A stretch of 64,000 nucleotides of DNA from Periplaneta americana (Eukaryota > Arthropoda > Insecta > Blattodea > Blattidae). Within the stretch, counting starts at the first letter, position 1, and every line of letters starts with the position of its first letter. The stretch spans positions 176,516,168 through 176,580,167 of the forward strand of contig NC_091128.1 in assembly GCF_040183065.1 (NCBI RefSeq), in the 5' to 3' direction. Shown here piece by piece: positions 27,100 to 39,700 of this stretch. The notes below the pieces were generated by a model. It was given only the letters and a program-made list of their open reading frames with translations, did not search any database and had not been told where the DNA came from. Position numbers and translations under genes: made by a program.

Positions 27100-28278
27100 A
27101 GGTTTGATAAATCTAGGCAAGCATTCTTACGAGCAATAGATTCCTCATACTTCTCAATTTTCTGTGTCAAATGGCTTAAATCTGACACACCAGTGCATGT
27201 CCACCTGGTATCTTTACCCCCCTTAGCAAATAGTAAACACAGGAAAGAAAATAATTTATTTGTAGATTCACAACCGCAAATTCAGCTATTTCTTTCATAT
27301 ATTGTTACATCAAAAACCCTGCAAAATGTCTTACCTCGACTGGTTTCTATTTCTATTTATTTACTTACTTAATCTGACAGGATTAAGGCCATAAGGCCTT
27401 CTCTTCCATCCTACCAGATGTGCTTGCTTTAAATCGAGTTGAGGCAACGGCCTTCCAAGCTTCTTTGTTTTACACTTATCTTCCAAGATTAGAACTTTCA
27501 TTTTCTTTGGAAACGAATACTGATCATTAAGGAGCGGATTTCTATGTAATTAAATATTATTTTTGCGTGTGATAAAACACAATTAACAAAGTTAAAAATT
27601 CCGAACAGGAAGTTTCAAGTTTAAAACCCGAATTTTATTTCACATAAAAACACATATTTTTACAAAAAAATTATGTAAATACATATTTTCATGAAATCTA
27701 TTATAAACACATAAATCTTGGAGTTTTTTTACTTAAATAATTTTTTTACAAGAACTTTTAAACATTTTAAAACTAAATCAATTATATCACTCAGAAGTAC
27801 GTTATCTTTTTAAGAATTCTTGGTTGCTTCGTGTTTCTAAGCGCTGTGTGGTGTATCCGTGATCCATTTTTGTAATAGTATCGCCTCAAGTTCTGAGAAC
27901 TGCTAGGCAGCATATCAGTGTTATTATTAGAGAATAAATTAACATGGACAAGGAGGAGAGATCTTGCAACACATAATTAGGAATGTTTATTGTTGCTGAA
28001 GATGATTTCACTCCACGCTTTGTTTGTGAAACACAACGGATAAGAACTCGGGTATGAACATTATTTAATTTAAACAAATCTCTTGTCTCTCGCTCATGTC
28101 TATCAAGTAAGGCAATATGTCTGGTTCTGATTCCCTGTTATTGGGCTTCGTCAATCGATATCCTTCAAGATATACTGAAAGATGGTTATTTAAAAAACTA
28201 TTTGGCTTTCCTATGAGCAAATCTAAGCTTTTTGTGTGACACCATAAAAAAACTCGAAACATCCAAAAACCTGTTGTC
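27100..28278. other. Mostly unassigned AT-rich DNA
   Basis: Apart from the LINE tail at 27350-27430 no feature was recognised. Confidence 0.5.
27350..27430 (-). mobile_element. LINE 3' tail remnant
   Basis: On the minus strand GGTAGGATGGAAGAGAAGGC, then CTTATGGCCTTAATCCTGTC and a tail AAGTAAGTAAATAAA. The short tetranucleotide tail and the palindromic AAGGCC...GGCCTT segment fit a LINE end I recall from insects. Confidence 0.45.
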
Positions 28279-28650
28279 TGAAACAGGGAGGTGCGTGCCG
28301 TGAAAATTAAACTAGACTCGCTACCACGTTCAGAAGTACAAGTACTAAGGGACAAATTCCAGAATGTGTTTGGGAAAAACAGTTGATATAAAAAAATGTG
28401 TAAACTTGCTCAAGTATTGGAGAATGTGCCTGTAGGTGAAATTGACGGTGTTTGTGTTTGTGACATTCCTCTCTTTAAATATGCACGTCTGACGTCCTGT
28501 GATGCGGAAAGATCCTTTTCACAGTATAAGTCGTTGTTCAGAGATAATCGGCATGCATTTGTGATGGAGAATTTGGAGATGACCTTTGTTGTTCACTGCA
28601 ATTCTCGGCCAACTACTAGCACTCAAGTGTGGCTGGTGAGTACCTAGTAA
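28279..28650 (+). pseudogene. hAT-type transposase C-terminal relic
   Basis: From about 28306 the frame encodes VRAVKIKLDSLPRSEVQVL and a helix, then a TGA at 28384-28386. In the same frame it continues MCKLAQVLENVP to FKYARLTSCDAERSFSQYKS, then RHAFVMENLEMTFVVHCN. The S-C-D-x-E-R-S-F-S-x-Y-K pattern is the dimerisation domain of hAT-related proteins. Only one in-frame stop interrupts it. The end of the frame (GTGAGTACC) could act as a splice donor, so a domesticated gene is a remote alternative. Confidence 0.6.
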
Positions 28651-29571
28651 CATTTTTTTTTTCAAGCTAAGTAAGGTATTTTTGTCATATTAAAAAAATA
28701 TATATATATATATTTTTTTATTTCTAGCAAATATTTTCGTACTTTTTAGCACATAAAAAATAAATATATTTAAATTTAGCACATAAAAATCCGCTTCCTA
28801 CTGATCATACTCACAGTTGAATAGGCTATATTAAGACTAAAACACCAAGAACGACTAAAGGATTGTAAGAAACCAATAATAAATACAACAATGAATAACA
28901 CATATGTACACGTGCTAAAAGTGTGATCTCAGCTACAGATTGAAGCTAACTTCCAGTTTGGATCACTTCGTATGTCTTACGTTTCCGCCAGAGCGTGTTG
29001 GCTATCTCACGATTACAATGTCCCTGTACAGCTGTGCTGATCCTCTTACCAGCGCATCCACACATTTCCCCCACAGCAAATACCCTTGCGTCTCGCCCCG
29101 CTGGCTCAGTGAGTTTCAGAGGAGAAATTGAACCTCGGAAGCTTACAAGCATGTAGATATGCAATCTCTGCAGTGCATAGTTCATACGACAAAAATACAT
29201 CAGAGCCACAAGTAAATTTATTAGAAATGAGCAAGGAACAAAGAATGATAGTGTAAATTATAACTACATTTATTTAAACAATTAAATTGTTTTTCCTGGG
29301 GGTTCTCTGAATAATTGAATGCATAGGATGCACTGCCACTGGGAACATCACTTGTCAAATTTGCCCATAACTTACAACCAACATATTTAAAAGACAATAC
29401 AATAAAACCTCGGTAGATCACCCTTCCAGGAACTGCATAATAATAGCGTATTAAACAACTGTGGCTTATTTTAGGATTCTGTTTTAACTAAAAAGGTAAT
29501 ACAGTATAAATATTTATCTAAAAAATCTAAACACGAAATACAGGTACAGTGAAATCGCTGTACAATGTACA
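28651..29571. other. No recognisable feature
   Basis: Contains an A/TA/T palindromic patch at about 28690-28720. An 87-codon minus frame at 28946-29209 is of unclear meaning. Confidence 0.45.
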
Positions 29572-30529
29572 TCTATACTAATAATAAATCTGTAGCCAAA
29601 ATTTTTCTCGTAATTTTCGATTTTCCAAAAATAATTGGTCCTAACATATATAATTAACCGCCCTGAAACCGAAAATAGCTTTTTTGAAATTTTTGTTTTT
29701 ATGTCTGTCTGTCTGTCTGTCTGTCTGTCTGGATGTTTGTCACCTTTTCACATGATAATGGCTGAACCGATTTATATGAAAATTGGAATATAAATTAAGT
29801 TCATTGTAACTTAGAATTTAGGCTATATGGCATTCAAAATATTTTATTTAAAAGGGGGGTTAAAAGGGGGCTTGACTTAATTAAATCGAAATATCTCCCT
29901 TTTTATTAATTTTCATGAAAAATATTACATAACAAAAGTTTCTTTAAAAATAATTTCCGATAAGTTTTATTCCATGCAAAATTTTGATAGGACTGATATT
30001 TCATGAGATAAATGAGTTTCAAAATTACAATAACAATGCCATCTAAGGCGGTGTAATGAAATAAAAAACAAATGACTTCGTCTATAAGGGGCCTTGGTCA
30101 ACAACAATCGAAAGCTATGAAAGATAGCCTACAGAGAATGTTTCTGTGTTTTTATGAAGTAATATTGGAAGCTAAAATAACCGATTTGTATAATTAATTA
30201 TTAATTTACCATTGGAAAGTGTAGTTTCTCTAGATGGACATAATGCTATAATGTTATTATTACAGTAACTTCTGAGTGAATCGAGGACAGGTAAGATTAA
30301 AATAGCTTCTTATGCACAGAAAACTTGATAGGCTATTCTGTACATTCGTTTCCTATATTTCCTAAAATAAAATTTATGACCAAATGAGTGGTCTCTGGAT
30401 CAAAATGATCACATTTTAATTTTTTTAATACAATTTAAGTAACATAATAAACGAGTTATCCTTCTATCAAACACGAATGTTCCCTGGATCAAATCTAACG
30501 GGTGCAGCGGTGTGCACAGGTACGGCTAG
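29572..30529 (+). mobile_element. Non-autonomous Helitron-like element
   Basis: It starts TCTATACTAATAATAAATCT after an A and ends GGTACGGCTAG before a T, the A|TC...CTRR|T rule of Helitrons. A short hairpin (GTGC...GCAC, 30502-30517) lies about 10 bases before the end. The body carries a GTCT repeat and the widespread segment CACATGATAATGGCTGAACC. No Rep/helicase is encoded in its 958 bp. Confidence 0.6.
29703..29730. repeat. (GTCT)n microsatellite inside the Helitron
   Basis: Seven GTCT/TCTG units. Confidence 0.9.
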
Positions 30530-30835
30530 TCAGAAAATAATATTATTTATACTTTATTCTGATAAGTACACTTTTTTGAAAAAAAGAAAGTTTTATCCAA
30601 ACAGAGTTGTTTGAATTCTACATTAGATAGTACAGAGTTATTCCACAACATGGGTTACCTTTCATTTACGGCTCATGTAAGTTTCAACAAGCTCAAGAAA
30701 CCGACTAAGCCTATACAAAACTACAAGATATTTTACATATCATTCAGTTTTAAAATTACAGCACAAAGAAATAATTTAAGTTAAAAAGCCACTACAAATA
30801 ACATAGCTGCACATGATACATCTTAAGTTTGATTC

Positions 30836-30945
30836 TAGTCAGCGATGTATGCAGTGGAGGGGCAAAGGAACTGGCCACCCTACTCCATTATCTACTGACT
30901 TAGTTGCCTCATGAGTGATGTCCTTTGCACCGTGTGATAAACAAA
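30836..30945 (+). repeat. Dispersed SINE-like repeat, copy 2
   Basis: GGAACTGGCCACCCTACTCC, then TTAGTTGCCTCATGAGTGAT, a diverged copy of the minus-strand repeat at 3401-3516. Confidence 0.65.
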
Positions 30946-31555
30946 TTCAATGCTGGTGAGTTTTGAGCTGACCACAGAAACAAATTATTTTTCATTGTTT
31001 TAGTACAGAAATGGCAGAAAAAAAAGAGTACTAAAAAAAACATTTTTACTGTTCTAAATTCAGAAACTACTTGAGATAAAAAACTGAAATTTTATATGCT
31101 GACCTAAAATGTATAGTTCTTCAAAATGAATGGACTACTAGTTTAAAATATTTAATTGAAGCAGTGTAAATGTGGAGAGACATGTGACATTTTTGTAGGA
31201 AAAATAAACGTTTGGGGATTTGTTACTTTTTACTTGTGTAATTAAAAAAAGTACTATTTTTATACCACTCATTTTCTCAAATATGTTTTTGACATGGGGG
31301 GGGGGGGCAACTTTGAAAAGTATGAGATTAAATTTTTTGTAATAGGTGCTCCTTAGAGTCAACTCACACAGGCCACAGCTCAACCACAAAACGATGTTCC
31401 ACTTGTGAACAGTCAGGAATTAGTATGGAAACAAATGATGGTAACTCACATGGACCACAAACTGAAGTCATTGTCGACATCTGTTGTTTTGTTGCTGTCG
31501 GTCAAGTACAACTCACACAGTGCGACACACCGACTACTCGCCGCCGACACTGTAT
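30946..31555. other. No recognisable feature
   Basis: AT-rich DNA with a run of 12 G at about 31296-31307. Confidence 0.5.
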
Positions 31556-34500
31556 TGTTGGAAACAACAGACGTTTTACACCATATCCTTGGAAAGGACA
31601 GATGCTTTACACAATATCCTTGGAAAGGACAGACGCTTTACACCATATCCTTGGAAAGGACAGATGCTTTACACCATATCCTTGGAAAGGACAGATGCTT
31701 TACACAAAATCCTTGGGAACAACAGACGCTTTACACCATATCCTTGGAAAGGAGAGACGCTTTACACCATATCCTTGGAAAGGACACACTTTACATCATA
31801 TCCTTGGAAAGGACAGATGCTTTACACTGTATTCTTGAAAATGATAGCCGCTTTACACCATATCCTTGGAAACGACAGACGCTTTACACCATATCCTTGG
31901 AAAGGAGAGACGCTTTACACCATATCCTTGGAAAGGACACACTTTACATCATATCCTTGGAAATGACAGACGCTTTACACTGTATCCTTGAAAATGATAG
32001 CCGCTTTACACCATATCCTTGGAAACGACAGACGCTTTACACCATATCCTTGGAAAGGAGAGACGCTTTACACCATATCCTTGGAAAGGACACACTTTAC
32101 ATCATATCCTTGGAAAGGACAGAAGCTTTACACTGTATTCTTGAAAATGATAGCTGCTTTACACCATATCCTTGGAAATGACAGACGCTTTACACTGTAT
32201 CCTTGAAAATGATAGCTGCTTTACGCCGTATTCTTGAAGTGACAGATGCTTTACACTGTATCCTTGAAAATGATAGCTACTTTACACCATATCCTTGGAA
32301 ATGACAGACGCTTTACACTGTATCCTTGAAAATGATAGCTGCTTTACACCATATCCTTGGAAATGACAGACACTTTACACTGTATCCTTGAAAATGATAG
32401 CTGCTTTACGCCGTATGCTTGAAGTGACAGATGCTTTACACTGTATCCTTGAAAATGATAGTTACTTTACACCATATCCTTGGAAATGACAGACGCTTTA
32501 CACTGTATCCTTGAAAATGATAGCCGTTTTACAACATATCCTTGAAAATGACAGACGCTTTACACTGTATCCTTTAAAATGATAGCTCTTTACACTGTAT
32601 CCTTGAAAAAGATAGCTGCTTTACACCATATCCTTGGAAATGAAAGATGCTTTACACTGTATCCTTGAAAATGATAGCTGCTTTATGCCGTATCCTTCGA
32701 AGTGACAGACGCTTTACACTGTATCCTTGAAAATGATAGCTGCTTTACGCCGTATCCTTGGAAATGACAGACACTTTACACTGTATCCTTGAAAATGATA
32801 GCTGCTTTACACAATATCCTTGGAAATGACAGACGCTTTACACTGTATCCTTTAAAATGATAACTACACCATATCCTTGGAAAGGAGAGACGCTTTACAC
32901 CATATCCTTGGAAAGGACACACTTTACATCATATCCTTGGAAAGGACAGATGCTTTACACTGTATTCTTGAAAATGATAGCTGCTTTACACCATATCCTT
33001 GGATATGACAGACGCTTTACACTGTATCCTTGAAAATGATAGCTGCTTTACGCCGTATGCTTGAAGTGACAGATGCTTTACACTGTATCCTTGAAAATGA
33101 TAGCTGCTTTACACCATATCCTTGGAAATGATAGCCGCTTTACACCATATCCTTGGAAATGACAGACGCTTTACACTGTATCCTTGAAAATGATAGCTGC
33201 TTTACACCATATCCTTGGAAATGACAGACGCATTACACTGTATCCTTGAAAATGATAGCTGGTTTACACTGTATCCTTGAAAATGATACCTGCTTTACAC
33301 CATATCCTTGGAAATGACAGACGCTTTACACTGTATCCTTGAAAATGATAGCTCCTTTACGCCGTATCCTTGGAAATGACAGATGCTTTACACTGTATCC
33401 TTGAAAATGATAGGTGCTTTACACCATATCCTTGGATGTGCCAGACGCTTTACACTGTATCCTTGAAAATGATAGCTGCTTTACACCATATCCTTGGAAA
33501 TGACAGACGCTTTACACTGTATCCTTGAATATGATAGCTGCTTTACGCCGTATCCTTGGAAATGACAGACGCTTTACACTGTATCGTTGAAAATGATAGC
33601 TTCTTTACGCCGTATTTTTGGAAATGACAGACGCTTTACACTGTATCCTTTAAAATGATAGCTGCTTTACACCATATCCTTGTAAATGACAGACGCTTTA
33701 CACTGTATCCTTGAAAATGATAGCTGCTTTACGCCGTATCCTTGGAAATGACAGACGCTTTACACTGTATCCTTGAAAGTGACAGACGCTTTACACTGTA
33801 TTCTTGAAAATGATAGCTGCTTTACACCATTTCCTTGCAAATGACAGATGCTTTACACTGTATCCTTGAAAATGATAGCTCCTTTACGCCGTATTCTTGG
33901 AAATGACAGACGCTTTACACTGAATCCTTGAAAATGATAGCTGCTTTACACCATATCCTTGGAAATGACAGACGCTTTACACTGTATCCTTGAAAATGAT
34001 AGCTGCTTTACAGTGTATCCTTGAAAATGATAGCTGCTTTACACCATATCCTTGGAAATTACAGACGCTTTACACTGTATCCTTGAAAATGATAGCTGCT
34101 TTACACCATATCCTTGGAAATGACAGACACTTTACACTGTATCCTTGAAAATGATAGCTGCTTTACACTGTATCCTTGAAAATGATAGCTGCTTTACACC
34201 ATATCCTTGGAAATGACAGATGCTTTACACTGTATCCTTGAAAATGATAGCTGCTTTACACCATATCCTTGGAAATGACAGATGCTTTACACTGTATCCT
34301 TGAAAATGATAGCTACTTTACGCCGTATCCTTGGAAGTGACAGATGCTTTACAATGTATCCTTGAAAATGATAGCTACTTTACACCATATCCTTGGAAAT
34401 GACAGACGCTTTACACTGTATCCTTGAAAATGATAGCCGCTTTACGCCGTATCCTTGGAAATGACAGACGCTTTACACTGTATCCTTGAAAATGATAGCC

Positions 34501-34560
34501 GCTTTACGCTGTATCCTTGGAAATGACAGATGTTTCACACCGTATTTTTGGAAACGACAG
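31556..34560. repeat. 31-bp tandem array with 62-bp dimer structure, about 97 units
   Basis: The period is 31 bp. Left units are mostly GCTTTACACCATATCCTTGG followed by AAAGGACAGA. From about 32200 two types alternate: A (CACCATATCCTTGGAAATGA) and B (CACTGTATCCTTGAAAATGA), giving a 62-bp dimer. Gaps and A-A or B-B runs occur. A 258-codon frame at 31405-32181 is produced by three phase-shifted 31-mers (93 bp) and is not coding evidence. Confidence 0.93.
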
Positions 34561-34936
34561 ATACTTTCTTGGCAAATAGGAAGCTTACGATGTGGTTGTC
34601 TGTGGTCGATATGGACATCAAGCAACCAGAAGAATGGAGTCTGCATATGATCGGTTCTGCCAACAGTACAACCACACAAAAAGTGCAAAATAATCTCAAA
34701 GTTGTGGTCCGTGTTAAACAGGTTGCAAATTTTGTAGTTTGTAATGTACCAGAATTGCCTTTTTGTAAAGGAAGAGATGTGAACAAGAAAGATCCTTAAT
34801 TTCTTGATGACTTAAAATATCATTCCACTTGATTTATGTTTTTTTAAAAAGTCTTAAGAAATTAGAGGAACCGTATGCGTATAAAATAACAATAAATAAA
34901 GTTCTTGTGTTGAAAGAAATTTTTCTTTTTTCAAAG
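34561..34936. other. Spacer between array and possible exon
   Basis: A plus-strand open frame runs from the array end to 34799 (LTMWLSVVDMDIKQPEEW and onward) without recognised similarity. AATAAATAAAG near 34890 resembles a poly-A signal. Confidence 0.4.
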
Positions 34937-35078
34937 GACTGAAAACATTCACTCGAAGAGATTTTCATCATTAGACATCGTAGCTCTTCTTGGAGACATA
35001 CTGTCGATCTTCATTGAAACTCACACGTTTTATGAAGACATCTTCAACAGATTTGCAGCTTTGAAAGACAGGAGAATG
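34937..35078 (+). CDS. Possible internal exon of an unidentified gene
   Basis: A T-rich tract ending CAAAG (acceptor candidate at 34936) precedes an open frame with RFSSLDIVALLGDILSIFIE, then THTFYEDIFNRFAALKDRRM. It ends exactly at a consensus donor ATG|GTGAGT. Amino-acid composition looks like a helical protein. I do not recognise the family. The acceptor is AAG instead of the preferred CAG/TAG, which weakens the case. The satellite array starts 26 bases after the donor. Confidence 0.35.
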
Positions 35079-36542
35079 GTGAGTGTTGAAATGAATTCAA
35101 TTTCAATAAAGTGCGGCGGATATGCCGGATTTTAGCGGTGATTACTAGTGAAGATGTGGGGATGCTACAGTTAAAAGGGCGGAACCCTGAGTCGCCCCGT
35201 TCTCCTTGTGTAGAAAAAATTCTTTTTTGGAGAGTCAAAATGACCATTTTTTGAAATTTTGCAAGTCTCTCGCGTCCAAACGCACGGGGATAGAGAGTTG
35301 GCCTTTATGCTGGAGATAGAGTTCGAGGAGCTGTATTCAACGCCCCCATTAACATTGTTCCCAGTACACGTACTGCGGAGTTATGGCGGCTAGAATGTCG
35401 GCGGAGTAGTGGTTCCCATTTTTTTTTCGAAAATCAGTTTGTGTCCGCGATTCCAATTTTGATACTATCGTGTAAGAAGCAAGTCAAGGCTGAATACAGG
35501 ACCGCATCCCGTTCCTCGGTATGGCCATTATTTCTGGAGACTGAAATATTTTAGGTACCCAAAAAATAAGGCTAGAATAAAGTGCGGCGGATTTGCCGGA
35601 TTTTAGCGGTGATTACTACTGAAGATGTGGGGATGCTACAGTTAAAAGGGCGGGTCCCTGAGTCGCCCCGTTGTCCTTGTGTAGAAAAAATTCTTTTTTG
35701 GAGGGTCAAAATGACCATTTTTTTAAATTTTGCAAGACACTCCCGTCCAAACGCACGGGGATAGAGAGTTGTCCTTTGTGCTGGAGATAGAGATCGAGGA
35801 GCTGTATTCAACGCCCCCATTAACTTTGTTCCCAGTACACGTACTGCGGAGTTATGGCGGCTAGAATGTCGGCGGAGTAGTGGTTCCCTTCCCATTTTTT
35901 TTTTCGAAAATCAGTTTGTGTTCGCGATTCCAATTATGATACTATTGTGTAAGAAGCAAGTCAAGGGGGAATACAGGACCGCATCCCGTTCGTCGGTATG
36001 GCCATTATTTCCGGAGTTAGAGACTGAAATATTTTAGGTACCGAAAAAATAAGGCTAGAATAAAGTGCGGCGGATTTGTCGGATTTTAGCGGAGATTACT
36101 ACTGAAGATGTGGGGATGCTACAGTTAAAAGGGCGGGCCCCTGAGTCACCCCGTTTTCCTTGTGTAGAAAAAATTCTTTTTTGGAGGGTCAAAATGACCG
36201 TTTTTTTAAATTTTGCAAGTCTCTCCCGTTCAAACGCACGGGGATAGAGAGTTATCCTTAATGCTGGAGATAGAGATCGAGGAGCTGTATTCAACGCCCC
36301 CATTAACTTTGTTCCCAGTACACGTACTGCGGAGTTATGGCGGCTAGAATGTCGGCGGAGTAGTGGTTCCCTTCCCATTTTTTTTTTCGAAAATCAGTTT
36401 GTGTTCGCGATTCCAATTATGATACTATTGTGTAAGAAGCAAGTCAAGGGGGAATACAGGACCGCATCCCGTTCCTCGGTATGGCCATTATTTCCGGAGT
36501 TAGAGACTGAAATATTTTAGGTACCCAAAAAACAAGGCTAGA

Positions 36543-36745
36543 ATAAAGTGCGGCGGATTTGCCGGATTTTAGCGGTGATTACTACTGAAGGTGTGGGGAT
36601 GCTACAGTTAAAAGGGCGGGCCCCTGAGTCGCCCCGTTCTCCTTGTGTAGAAGAAATTCTTTTTTGGAGGGTCAAAATGACCATTTTATTTCCGGAGTTA
36701 GAGACTGAAATATTTTAGGTACCCAAAAAATAAGGCTAGAATAAA
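36543..36745. repeat. Severely shortened satellite unit, about 203 bp
   Basis: The unit jumps from AAAATGACCATTTT directly to ATTTCCGGAGTTAGAG, losing about 280 bp. The junction shares ATTT, suggesting microhomology-mediated deletion. Confidence 0.85.
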
Positions 36746-39700
36746 GTACGGCGGACTTGCCGGATTTTAGCGGTGATTACTACTGAATGTGTGGGGATGC
36801 TGCAGTTAAAAGGGCGGGCCCCTGAGTCGCCCCATTCTCCTTGTGTAGAAGAAATTCTTTTTTGGAGGGTCAAAATGACCATTTTTTGAAATTTTGCAAG
36901 TCTCTCCCGTCCAAACGCACGGGGATAGAGAGTTGTCCTTTATGCTGGAGATAGAGTTCGAGGAGCTGTATTCAACGCCCCCATTGACTTTGTTCCCAGT
37001 ACACGTACTGCGGAGTTATGGCGGCTAGAATGTCGAAAATCAGTTTGTGTTCGCGATTCCAATTTTGATACTATCGTGTAAGAAGCAAGTCAAGGGGGAA
37101 TACAGGACCGCATCCCGTTCCTCGGTATGGTCATTATTTCCGGAGTTAGAGAATGAAATATTTTAGGCACCCTAAAAATAAGGCTAGAATAAAGTGCGGC
37201 GGATTTGCCGGATTTTAGCGGTGATTACTACTGAAGGAGTGGGGATGCTACAGTTAAAAGGGCGGGCCCCTGAGTCGCTCCGTTCTCCTTGTGTAGAAAA
37301 AATTCTTTTTTGGAGGGTCAAAATGACCATTTTTTGAAATTTTGCAAGTCTCTCCCGTCCAAACGCACGGGGATAGAGAGTTGTACTTTATGCTGGAGAT
37401 AGAGTTCGAGGAGCTGAATTCAACGCCCCCATTGACTTTGTTCCCAGTACACGTTTAAACCCTTCCCATTTTTTTTTCGAAAATCAGTTTCTGTTCGCGA
37501 TTCCAATTTTGATACTATCGTGTAAGAAGCAAGTCAAGGGGGAATACAGGACCGCATCCCGTTCCTCGGTATGGCCATTATTTCCGGAGTTAGAGACTGA
37601 AATATTTTAGGTACCCTAAAAATAAGGCTAGAATAAAGTGCGGCGGATTTGCCGGATTTTAGCGGTGATTACTACTGATGGTGTGGGGATGCTACAGTTA
37701 TAAGGGCGGGCCCCTGAGTCGCCCCGTTGTCCTTGTGTAGAAAAAATTCTTTTTTGGAGGGTCAAAATGACCATTTTTTTAAATTTTGCAAGTCTCTCCC
37801 GTCCAAACGCATGGGGATAGAGAGTTGTCCTTTATGCTGGAGATAGAGTTCGAGGAGCTGTATTCAACGCCCCCATTGACTTTGTTCCCAGTACACGTAC
37901 TGCGGAGTTATGGCGGCTAGAATGTCGGCGGAGTAGTGGTTTAAACCCTTCCCATTTTTTTTTTCGAAAATCAGTTTGTGTTCGCGATTCCAATTTTGAT
38001 ACTATCTTGTAAGAAGCAAGTCAAGGGGGAATACAGGACCGCATCCCGTTCCTCGGTATGGCCATTATTTGCGGAGTTAGAGACTGAAATATTTGAGGTA
38101 CCCAAAAAATAAGGCTAGAATAAAGTGCGGCGGATTTGCCGGATTTTAGCGGTGATTACTACTGAAGGTGTGGGGATGCTACAGTTAAAAGGGCGGGCCC
38201 CTGAGTCGCCCCGTTGTCCTTGTGTAGAAAAAATTCTTTTTTGGAGGGTCAAAACGACCATTTTTTGAAATTTTGCAAGTCTCTCCCGTCCAAACGCACG
38301 GGGATAGAGAGTTGTCCTTTATGCTGGAGATAGAGTTCGAGGAGCTGTATTCAACGCCCCCATTGACTTTGTTCCCAGTACACGTACTGCGGAGTTATGG
38401 CGGCTAGAATGTCGGCGGAGTAGTGGTTTAAACCCTTCCCATTTTTTTTTTTTTTCGAAAATCAGTTTGTGTTCGCGATTCCAATTTTGATACTATCTTG
38501 TAAGAAACAAGTCAAGGGGGAATACAGGACCGCATCCCGTTCCTCGGTATGGCCATTATTTCCGGAGTTAGGGACTGAAATATTTTAGGTACCCAAAAAA
38601 TAAGGCTAGAATAAAGTGCGGCGGATTTGCCGGATTTTAGCGGTGATTACTACTGAAGGTGTGGGGATGCTACAGTTAAAAGGGCGGGCCCCTGAGTCGC
38701 CCCGTTGTCCTTGTATAGAAAAAATTCTTTTTTGGAGGGTCAAAATGACCATTTTTTGAAATTTTGCAAGTCTCTACCGTTCAAACGCAAGGGGATAGAG
38801 AGTTGTCCTTTATGCTGGAGATAGAGTTCGAGGAGCTGTATTCAACGCCCCCATTGACTTTGTTCCCAGTACACGTACTGCGGAGTTATGGCGGCTAGAA
38901 TGTCGGGGGAGTAGTGGTTTAAACCCTTCCCATTTTTTTTTTCGAAAATCAGTTTGTGTTCGCGATTCCAATTTTGATACTATCTTGTAAGAAGCAAGTC
39001 AAGGGGGAATACAGGACCGCATCCCGTTCCTCGGTATGGCCATTATTTGCGGAGTTAGAGACTGAAATATTTTAGGTACCCAAAAAATAAGGCTAGAATA
39101 AAGTGCGGCGGATTTGCCGGATTTTAGCGGTGATTACTACTGAAGGTGTGGGGATGCTACAGTTAAAAGGGCGGGCCCCTGAGTCGTCCCGTTGTCCTTG
39201 TGTAGAAAAAATTCTTTTTTGGAGGGTCAAAATGACCATTTTTTGAAATTTTGCAAGTCTCTACCGTTCAAACGCACGGGGATAGAGAGTTGTCCTTTAT
39301 GCTGGAGATAGAGTTCGAGGAGCTGTATTCAACGCCCCCATTGACTTTGTTCCCAGTACACGTACTGCGGAGTTATGGCGGCTAGAATGTCGGGGGAGTA
39401 GTGGTTTAAACCCTTCCCATTTTTTTTTTCGAAAATCAGTTTGTGTTCGCGATTCCAATTTTGATACTATCTTGTAAGAAGCAAGTCAAGGGGGAATACA
39501 GGACCGCATCCCGTTCCTCGGTATGGCCATTATTTGCGGAGTTAGAGACTGAAATATTTTAGGTACCCAAAAAATAAGGCTAGAATAAAGTGCGGCGGAT
39601 TTGCCGGATTTTAGCGGTGATTACTACTGAAGGTGTGGGGATGCTACAGTTAAAAGGGCGGCCCCCTGAGTCGCCCCGTTCTCCGTGTGTAGAAGAAATT

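Noticed and set aside
28946..29209. 87-codon minus-strand frame
   Set aside because: It may be part of a dispersed repeat, but no motif or partner copy in the window supports it.
31405..32206. Overlapping frames up to 258 codons
   Set aside because: Produced by the 31-bp array. Three frames carry the same phase-shifted peptides, so this is not a gene.
34530..34799. 89-codon plus-strand frame at the end of the 31-bp array
   Set aside because: It begins inside the array, has no recognised similarity and no good splice borders; recorded only as unassigned.
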